Shown here: piece by piece, positions 58,269 to 64,000 of the stretch | How the letters are laid out: every line of letters begins with the position of its first letter | Position numbering within the stretch: the first letter of the stretch is position 1 | Assembly (NCBI RefSeq): GCF_011751075.1 | Contig: NZ_JAALLN010000006.1 | Coordinates: forward strand, 1-64,000 | Source of the DNA: Flavobacterium poyangense | GTDB taxonomy: Bacteria > Bacteroidota > Bacteroidia > Flavobacteriales > Flavobacteriaceae | Reading direction: 5' to 3' | Length of the DNA stretch: 64,000 nt | Position numbers and translations under genes: made by a program | The notes under the pieces: model-generated | The model's database searches: none | The model's input: the letters and a program-made list of their open reading frames with translations, nothing else | Told to the model about the DNA's origin: nothing

Positions 58269-59894
58269 ATGCGAAATTCTACTTTTTTAATTCTAATTGG
58301 TACGATTAGTTTTTTTACATCTTCTTTTAAATCATTTCGTAATAATGAAGTAATAACAAAGAAGACTTTTGAGAATTCTATTGTGGTTCCCAATACTATT
58401 TCGGCAGTTTCTCTGGATAGTGTTGTGGTGAATCAGTTTTTTAAAAAATATTCCAAACTAAAGAAATACAAAAAAGATGTTGTGGATATTTATAAAAAAA
58501 GAGCCTACAAATCGATTTGGTACGATGAAAAGAACATCACCGAGTTTGGTAATTTATTGTATCAAAAGGTAAATGTGCTTAAAGACCAGGGGATAGAAAA
58601 TGTGATGCCCTATAAAGAAGATATTGATGAAGCTTTTAACGAAAGCTCGACAGAACAACCGAGTGAGATCGATACGGAATTATTGCTGACCAATATGTAC
58701 GTCTTTTATGCCAGTAATGTTTATTCGGGTGTTGATCCTGCAACACTCAAGAAAATAGGGTGGTATCTTCCTGCCAAGACTATTTCGTATTCCAGAATAT
58801 TAGATTCGCTTATTGTTGATTCTAATCGTTTAGACAAAGATGATAATCTTTTATTTGAGCAGTATTATAAACTTCAGGCGGCACTAAAAAGATACCGAAA
58901 GATAGAAACGGATAGTTTGTGGAAGCCCATTAGGATTGATGCTGCGACTTATAAAGATTTAAAACCGTTTGATATTTCTAATACGGTAAAGGATGTGAGA
59001 CAACGTTTATTTGCGGTCGGAGATCTTGCTCAGGATTCTAAAAGCGATGTTTACGATGAAGAGCTTATGGCAGGTGTTCTCAATTATAAAAAGAGATACG
59101 GTCTGAAGCTGAATTATGCTTTAACAAAAGAACACATTGATCAGCTGAACGAACCTATCTCTAAACGCATCAAGACCATTATGCTCAATATGGAGCGCTG
59201 CCGATGGATTCCTACTAAATTGGCGAGAGCTGAGGAGTACATTATGGTAAACATCCCTTCGTTTAGACTGATTTATGTAAAGGATGGCAAATACAATCTG
59301 GTATCTGATATTTTTGTGGGTACCCGAATGACCGAAACCGTGATTTTTAGTGGTAATATGGATCGAATTGTTTTTAGTCCGTATTGGTATGTGCCAACCA
59401 GTATTATTAAAAACGAATTGAAGCTTCAGATTGCCAGCAATAAAAATTATCTGGCAGAGCATAATATGGAGTGGAATGGCGGTCGTGTACGACAAAAACC
59501 CGGACCCAAAAACTCTTTAGGATTGGTTAAGTTTATGTTTCCAAATCCGAATGATATTTATCTGCATGACACTCCTGCAAAAAGTTTGTTTGATTTTGAG
59601 AAGCGTACATTCAGCCATGGCTGTATCAATGTAAAAGAAGCAAAAGGGCTGGCGCTTGCCATTTTAAAAGACGATCCGGACTGGCCTGTTGATAAAATCG
59701 ATACTGCGATGAGCGGTGAAAAAGAAACCACCTGTATGCTTAAAAGAAAAATCCCGATTTATATAGGCTATTTTACCTCCTGGGTAAATGACAAAGGAGA
59801 AATTAGTTTTTTTCCTGATGTTTACGGAAGAGATGCAAACCTGGACAAACTGCTTTATTCTGATTCGGCGGTTAGTATGAATCTAAAAAATTAA
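58269..59894 (+). CDS. L,D-transpeptidase (YkuD) family protein
   Basis: A 541-residue exported enzyme. A signal or anchor segment begins at the ATG 58269 (F-L-I-L-I-G-T-I-S-F-F-T). A long N-terminal region (about 60-270) follows, including a scaffold/peptidoglycan-binding-like part with D-V-R-Q-R-L-F-A-V-G-D-L. The YkuD catalytic domain covers about 330-530, with I-Y-L-H-D-T-P and the nucleophile in F-S-H-G-C-I-N-V (Cys452). These enzymes make 3-3 cross-links in peptidoglycan or attach proteins to it. The architecture fits the long YcbB/LdtD-like type. Two damaged copies of its 3' end occur downstream. Confidence 0.88.
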   Translation: MRNSTFLILIGTISFFTSSFKSFRNNEVITKKTFENSIVVPNTISAVSLDSVVVNQFFKKYSKLKKYKKDVVDIYKKRAYKSIWYDEKNITEFGNLLYQKVNVLKDQGIENVMPYKEDIDEAFNESSTEQPSEIDTELLLTNMYVFYASNVYSGVDPATLKKIGWYLPAKTISYSRILDSLIVDSNRLDKDDNLLFEQYYKLQAALKRYRKIETDSLWKPIRIDAATYKDLKPFDISNTVKDVRQRLFAVGDLAQDSKSDVYDEELMAGVLNYKKRYGLKLNYALTKEHIDQLNEPISKRIKTIMLNMERCRWIPTKLARAEEYIMVNIPSFRLIYVKDGKYNLVSDIFVGTRMTETVIFSGNMDRIVFSPYWYVPTSIIKNELKLQIASNKNYLAEHNMEWNGGRVRQKPGPKNSLGLVKFMFPNPNDIYLHDTPAKSLFDFEKRTFSHGCINVKEAKGLALAILKDDPDWPVDKIDTAMSGEKETTCMLKRKIPIYIGYFTSWVNDKGEISFFPDVYGRDANLDKLLYSDSAVSMNLKN

Positions 59895-59918
59895 TAACTT
59901 GATGTTCGATCTGTCTTT

Positions 59919-61304
59919 TTAATTTTTTAACACTGTTTTGGTCGTTTTTCCTTTATCGGTAATTATTTCAAAAAAATAAGTTCCGCTTGAAAGAGTGCTC
60001 ACATCAATGACATTCTTTTTGGCAGGTTTTATCAATTTACCTAATACATCGTAAATGTTTACTTCTTTTAGCTGTACATTTTTTTGAAGATCGAGTGTTA
60101 TTAGCTGTGAGGCAGGATTAGGATATAACACGGCAGCTATAGTTTCAGAACGATCTGTGCCTAAGGTAGAGGATAAATCAAATATCTGAATCTTTGTCCT
60201 AAAACTATTGTTATAACTAAAGCTAGAGTTAATAGCTAAGGTTAAGCCATCGCCGGATAATAAAACATCTGTAATTTCATTCTTGTTTTCTGCAAAGATA
60301 TTTTTTCCTATCTGTGTCCAGGCTCCTGCGGTATATTTATAAATTATAACATGACTTGAATTTTCTCTGATAGAAGGAGCAGTAAAAGCCAAAACGGTGC
60401 CATCATCAGAAAGTGATGCATAACTATTGTTAGCAATGTTTTCATGTTGAATATCGGTACCTAGCTGAACCCAAGTCCCGGAAATATTGCGATATACTTT
60501 TGCAATACTTGTACCGTAATCCGAAAGAGTAGCTAAAGTAGTACCATCATGGGATAGTAAGACCTTATAACCTATTTCACCAAACCTATCGTTTTGTTTT
60601 TTTTTTCCATAAATGTTTTTGCCTATTTGTGTCCAAGTTTCTGCAATATTGGCGTATACCCGTACTACGCCCGAAAAGTTTGAACTACTTTCAGAAGGAT
60701 TTCCAATGGCTAAAACATGACCATCGCTAGAGAGAGAATTTGTAGAATATTCGGAACTTATCTTGTCTCCGATCTGTCTCCAGACTCCGGTGCTATTTTT
60801 ATAGACTATATTTCCTGTGTCACTCCCAATAACTAAAGTACTACCATCTGCATTTAGTGAAATAGTGTAGCCCAATCGATCACTAGTCCCTACTTCATTA
60901 AAAGAATCTCCTATCTGTGTCCAAACATCCATTGTATTTTTATATACCCGAACTTGGCCCTGATATTTCCAATTTACCTCTTTTTTATGTACTCCAACAG
61001 CTAATATACTGCCATCTGCATTCAGAGAAATAGTAGAGCCAAATTGTTCTCCGGCTTCTTCTCCATTAAGAGATTCTGTTAGTTTCCAGATATCGCCGGT
61101 TTTTTTATATACCTGAACCTGACCTGACCTGTTGGCGTTTACACTGCTGTTAGGTAATCCAACAGCCAGAACAGTACCGTCTTTAGAGAGTGAAATAGTT
61201 GTATCGGAGTCAAATCCATTGCTAGCATCTCCAATTTGTGTTTGCCCGAAACCTACTATAGGAAACAAGAGAATAAAAAATTTTGCTTTTAATTTTGTTC
61301 TCAT
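59919..61304 (-). CDS. seven-bladed beta-propeller protein with T9SS sorting domain, copy 1
   Basis: A 461-residue secreted protein with a signal peptide ending G-F-G-Q. Seven blade repeats of the form S-L-S-x-D-G-x-x-L-A-V-G follow (near residues 35, 80, 128, 172, 218, 268 and 320), most of them with a W-T-Q-I-G-x-x-I strand. The C-terminal type A T9SS sorting domain has L-Y-P-N-P-A-S and G-T-Y-F-F-E-I. It should be exported through T9SS and attached to or released from the surface. Adhesion or carbohydrate binding is a guess. A tandem paralog lies at 61738-63132. Confidence 0.88.
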   Translation of the reverse strand: MRTKLKAKFFILLFPIVGFGQTQIGDASNGFDSDTTISLSKDGTVLAVGLPNSSVNANRSGQVQVYKKTGDIWKLTESLNGEEAGEQFGSTISLNADGSILAVGVHKKEVNWKYQGQVRVYKNTMDVWTQIGDSFNEVGTSDRLGYTISLNADGSTLVIGSDTGNIVYKNSTGVWRQIGDKISSEYSTNSLSSDGHVLAIGNPSESSSNFSGVVRVYANIAETWTQIGKNIYGKKKQNDRFGEIGYKVLLSHDGTTLATLSDYGTSIAKVYRNISGTWVQLGTDIQHENIANNSYASLSDDGTVLAFTAPSIRENSSHVIIYKYTAGAWTQIGKNIFAENKNEITDVLLSGDGLTLAINSSFSYNNSFRTKIQIFDLSSTLGTDRSETIAAVLYPNPASQLITLDLQKNVQLKEVNIYDVLGKLIKPAKKNVIDVSTLSSGTYFFEIITDKGKTTKTVLKN

Positions 61305-61477
61305 TTTGCTATATTTTTTAAATTAACATGAGAAAATTACCACTTTTATGAGATGTAATTCTTCGGGGTTTGATTTTAGATATAGATAAAATTATATTCG
61401 TTTTTTTTAGATTTGATTTATGGTCTTAGTACCTAATATATAGTTGTGGCTCTGTCTTTAGTTTAAAAATTAAGATT

Positions 61478-61713
61478 GCGATTGTAAAAACAATCCGGAT
61501 TGACCTGTCGATAAAATCGATATTGCGATGCGTGGCGAAAAAGAAACCACCTGTATGCTCAAAAGAAAAATCCCGATTTATATAGGCTATTTTACCTCCT
61601 GGGTAAATGACAAAGGAGAAATTAGTTTTTTTCCTGATGTTTACGGAAGAGATGCAAACCTGGACAAACTGCTTTATTCTGATTCGGCGGTTAGTATGAA
61701 TCTAAAAAATTAA
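61478..61713 (+). pseudogene. duplicated 3' fragment of the L,D-transpeptidase gene, copy 2
   Basis: This stretch matches the 3' end of the intact gene (59680-59894). The final 186 bp (61528-61713) stay open, encoding E-K-E-T-T-C-M-L-K-R-K-I-P, with near-identical bases and the same stop. Upstream, D-P-D-W becomes D-P-D-stop and homology fades near 61478, so only a fragment was copied. The catalytic Cys lies outside the fragment. It is a remnant, not a functional gene. Confidence 0.85.
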
Positions 61714-61737
61714 TAACTTGATGTTCGATTTGTCTTT

Positions 61738-63132
61738 TTAATTTTTTAACACTGTTTTGGTCGTTTTTCCTTTATCGGTAATTATTTCAAAAAAATAAGT
61801 TCCGCTTGACAGAGTGCTCACATCAATGATATTCTTTTTGGCAGTTTTTATCAATTTGCCTAGTGCATCGTAAATGTTTACTTCTTTTAGCTGTACATTT
61901 TTTTGAAGATCAAGTGTTACAAGTTCTGAGGCCGGATTAGGATATAGTATGGCGGTTATTGTTTCAAAACGGTCTGTGCTTAAGGGGGGAAAAAGAGAGG
62001 ATAAATCATATACCCTGAAAAGCTTGTTATATTGGTTGTTAACAATAAATTGACTGGAAGTAGCCAGAGTTAGACCATCACCAGAAAGTGAAACGTTGAT
62101 AAAATATTCTCTTTTTTTTGTATAAATTTCTTTTCCTATTGGCGTCCAGTTTCCTTTAGTATATTTATATATGATAATACTAGTATTGGGATTTCCGTTA
62201 GAAGAATTAGTTTTAAGAGCCAGAATGGTGCCGTCATCAGAAAGTGATACGTCAATAGTGTTGGGATAATATCCATTCGGGTTAATAGGTTGTATATCAG
62301 CGCCTAATTGAACCATCTCACCTAAAATATTGCGATATATCCTTACAAGTGCTGGGCTATCATAGCCGGAGGTGACGGCTAAAGTAGTTCCATCACCGGA
62401 TAGTATGACATTAAACCCCATCTTCTCAAGTTTTTTTCCATGAATATCTTTTCCTATTTGTGTCCAAGTATCTGAAATATTAGCGTATACCCGCACTACG
62501 CCCGAAAAGTCTAAACCACTTTCATCGTATTTTCCGATAGCCAAAATGTTACCGTCTCCGGAGAGTGAAAATGTAGAAGGGTCTTTTAGATCGATCTTAT
62601 TTCCTATCTGTCTCCAAGTTCTGGCGTTATTGTTGTATGTTTTTATTTCACTATAACTTTTAATAGCTAAGATTTTGCCATTTTCATTCAGTGAGATTTT
62701 AATACCAAAGTAATTGTCAGTGTTTTTCTCGTTAAAAGAATCACTTAGCTGCGTCCAGACATTCATGGTCTTTTGATATATGCGAACTCGACCTCGTTTT
62801 GCGTTTTCTAAAGGAGCTCCAATGGCTACAATACTGCCATCTGTGTTCAGTGAAATACGTGAGCCAAAAAAGTCTTGAGCTCCTCCTTCATTAATAAAAT
62901 TTCCCTGCTGTTTCCAAACATCGCCGTTTTTTTTATATATCTGTACCTGACCTGGAATTTTGGGATTCAACTTGTCGAAAGGTATTCCAATGGCCAAAAC
63001 AGTACCATCTTTAGAGAGTGAAAAACTGGAACTTTCTATATTAGAAGTAAAATCATCTCCAATTTGTGTTTGCCCGAAACCTACTATAGGAAACAAGAGA
63101 ATAAAAAACTTTGTTTTTAATTTTGTTCTCAT
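61738..63132 (-). CDS. seven-bladed beta-propeller protein with T9SS sorting domain, copy 2
   Basis: A 464-residue paralog of the protein at 59919-61304. The signal peptide and sorting domain are nearly identical (L-Y-P-N-P-A-S-E-L-V-T-L, G-T-Y-F-F-E-I), while the blades differ moderately (for example S-L-N-E-N-G-K-I-L-A-I-K-S-Y-S-E in blade 3). The distance to the transpeptidase-fragment stop (24 bp) equals that of copy 1, so the whole block including the spacer was duplicated. Homogenised ends and diverged centres suggest duplication followed by selection or gene conversion. Confidence 0.88.
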   Translation of the reverse strand: MRTKLKTKFFILLFPIVGFGQTQIGDDFTSNIESSSFSLSKDGTVLAIGIPFDKLNPKIPGQVQIYKKNGDVWKQQGNFINEGGAQDFFGSRISLNTDGSIVAIGAPLENAKRGRVRIYQKTMNVWTQLSDSFNEKNTDNYFGIKISLNENGKILAIKSYSEIKTYNNNARTWRQIGNKIDLKDPSTFSLSGDGNILAIGKYDESGLDFSGVVRVYANISDTWTQIGKDIHGKKLEKMGFNVILSGDGTTLAVTSGYDSPALVRIYRNILGEMVQLGADIQPINPNGYYPNTIDVSLSDDGTILALKTNSSNGNPNTSIIIYKYTKGNWTPIGKEIYTKKREYFINVSLSGDGLTLATSSQFIVNNQYNKLFRVYDLSSLFPPLSTDRFETITAILYPNPASELVTLDLQKNVQLKEVNIYDALGKLIKTAKKNIIDVSTLSSGTYFFEIITDKGKTTKTVLKN

Positions 63133-63305
63133 TTTGCGATATTTTTTAATTTAACATAAGAAAATTACTACTTTTATGAGATATAATTCTTCGGGGTTTA
63201 ATTTTAGATACGGATAAAATTATATTCGTTTTTTTTAGATTTGATTTATGGTCTTAGTACCCAATATATAGTTGTGGCTCTGTCTTTAGTTTAAAAATTA
63301 AGATT

Positions 63306-63532
63306 GCGATTGTAAAGACGATCCGGATTGACCTGTCGATAAAATCGATATTGCGATGCGTGGCGAAAAAGAAACCACCTGTATGCTCAAAAGAAAAATC
63401 CCGATTTACATAGGCTATTTTACCTCCTGGGTTAATGACAAAGGAGAAATTAGTTTTTTTTCTGATGTTTACGGAAGAGATGAAAACTTAGATAAATTAC
63501 TTTATTCTGATTCGACGGTTAGTATGAAATAA
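63306..63532 (+). pseudogene. duplicated 3' fragment of the L,D-transpeptidase gene, copy 3
   Basis: The same fragment again, most diverged of the three (S-D-V-Y-G-R-D-E-N-L-D-K, ending S-V-S-M-K-stop, three codons short of the other copies' L-K-N). The same D-P-D-stop interruption occurs at its start, showing that copies 2 and 3 share an ancestor. The common reference base lies at 59691, 61510 and 63338, so the unit length is 1819 and 1828 bp. Confidence 0.82.
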
Positions 63533-63551
63533 TTGGAATATTCAAAAAAAC

Positions 63552-63584
63552 AAACCCGACAGCTTTTAAAAAACTGTCGGGTTT
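63552..63584. terminator. intrinsic terminator between the duplicated block and the permease gene
   Basis: AAACCCGACAG (63552-63562) pairs perfectly with CTGTCGGGTTT (63574-63584). It can serve the permease gene on the minus strand and any plus-strand read-through. The CCCGACAG core is shared with the hairpin at 29691-29722. Confidence 0.85.
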
Positions 63585-63614
63585 AAATTAAAAAAATGGT
63601 ATTGGTCTACAAGT

Positions 63615-64000
63615 TTATTCGTATTTTAAGTATTTCAGTACATCTATTTTAGTTACCTGATAAGCTTTTGTTAAAACAATCAATAGCGTTAAGGACAGTA
63701 AAGAAATAAGAGCAATACTAAAAGGGACAGGCGAAATTCCGATTCGGAAAGCGAAATCTTCAAGCCATTTCTGCAATAAAATGTAAGCAGGGACGATTCC
63801 CACAAGAAATCCCATCAGACAGAAAAGAATGTATTGTTTGGATAATTCTTTCAATAAAATATTGGTTTCCGCACCTAAGGTTTTTCGGATTGCAATTTCT
63901 TTTAATCGTCGCTCCATTGAAAAGGATGCCAAAGCAAAAAGTCCAAAAATGGCGATGATAATTACAACAAGATTTAGAATAAAAAACAAGTCTTTCTGTT
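63615..64000 (-). CDS. FtsX/MacB-type ABC transporter permease, C-terminal part (partial)
   Basis: Only the C-terminal ~128 residues are inside the window; the frame stays open through the right edge (Q-K-D-L-F-F-I-L-N-L-V-V-I-I-I-A). The visible part has membrane helices, the conserved R-R-L-K-E-I-A-I-R-K-T-L-G-A turn of FtsX-like permeases, and the closing Y-Q-V-T-K-I-D-V-L-K-Y-L-K-Y-E, typical of MacB-family proteins of Bacteroidota. The transporter probably exports a lipophilic or peptide substrate, or acts in envelope stress. Its ATPase partner is outside the window. Confidence 0.88.
   Translation of the reverse strand, partial: QKDLFFILNLVVIIIAIFGLFALASFSMERRLKEIAIRKTLGAETNILLKELSKQYILFCLMGFLVGIVPAYILLQKWLEDFAFRIGISPVPFSIALISLLSLTLLIVLTKAYQVTKIDVLKYLKYE

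Noticed and set aside
61528..61713. A free-standing 61-residue protein
   Set aside because: It is the copied 3' end of the L,D-transpeptidase gene without the catalytic domain; treated as a gene fragment.

Overview
The window is a 64-kb piece of a low-GC chromosome from a member of the Flavobacteriaceae, most likely a Flavobacterium. The evidence is internal: proteins with type IX secretion (T9SS) sorting tails, a GLPGLI protein beside a TonB-dependent receptor, a DNA polymerase III alpha chain carrying a fused proofreading exonuclease, a MurF-Alr fusion, repeated TAnnTTTG promoter boxes, and an absence of clear Shine-Dalgarno sites. It opens inside a 5S rRNA gene and closes inside an FtsX/MacB-type permease gene.

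Layout. 1-1412: end of an rRNA operon, an orphan LytTR regulator and a small secreted protein. 1575-7732: a compact operon in which AdoMet decarboxylase is followed by a DUF4178 protein, a 59-residue membrane peptide, a DUF350 protein, a membrane-embedded spermidine-synthase-like enzyme, a Tat-exported FAD oxidoreductase and a polytopic membrane protein. It looks like polyamine chemistry carried out at or across the membrane. 7865-13829: metabolic and regulatory genes (GNAT, nitrilase-type amidase, AraC, GDSL lipoprotein, DUF3050, glutaryl-CoA dehydrogenase family). 13968-22973: a peptide export locus with a membrane-spanning TPR/AraC regulator, four tandem double-glycine precursor genes, a VKOR-thioredoxin fusion, two cysteine-rich double-glycine precursors, one decayed precursor, a C39-peptidase ABC exporter and its HlyD partner. 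23148-26801: tRNA/ribosome genes (trmN6, rimM, rpsP), a four-helix-bundle protein, a lipoprotein and an RRM protein. 26920-31900: leuC-leuD-leuA-leuB on the minus strand. 32490-37076: a DUF417 protein, a TonB receptor, GLPGLI and two small cysteine-containing secreted proteins, one of them frameshifted. 37398-41936: dnaE. 42114-49165: outer-membrane proteins, an oxidoreductase, a ZnuD-like receptor with a histidine-rich partner, and repeats. 49309-53382: murF-alr, mscL, asd. 53714-57843: a metzincin lipoprotein and Fe-S genes (ferredoxin, NifU-type, Mrp). 58138-63532: an L,D-transpeptidase followed by a tandem duplication of a beta-propeller T9SS protein, each copy linked to a copied 3' end of the transpeptidase gene.

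The most interesting system is the peptide locus at 14-23 kb. The four tandem precursors have 47 to 50 residues, so they are easily missed. They share a leader ending in Gly-Gly and a nearly fixed glycine-rich tail (K-D-P-I-R-G-G-G-N-T-G-G-N-G in three of the four), while only the first residues after the cleavage site vary. No modifying enzyme is encoded nearby. A regulator with periplasmic TPRs and a cytoplasmic AraC domain lies next to the precursors, so an export-and-sense peptide signalling circuit is a reasonable hypothesis. The polyamine/membrane operon at 1.6-7.7 kb is the second candidate.

Coding assignments rest on reading translations and motifs by eye. No database search was possible. 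Family names are therefore recognitions of motif and architecture, and functions labelled as inference are unproven.
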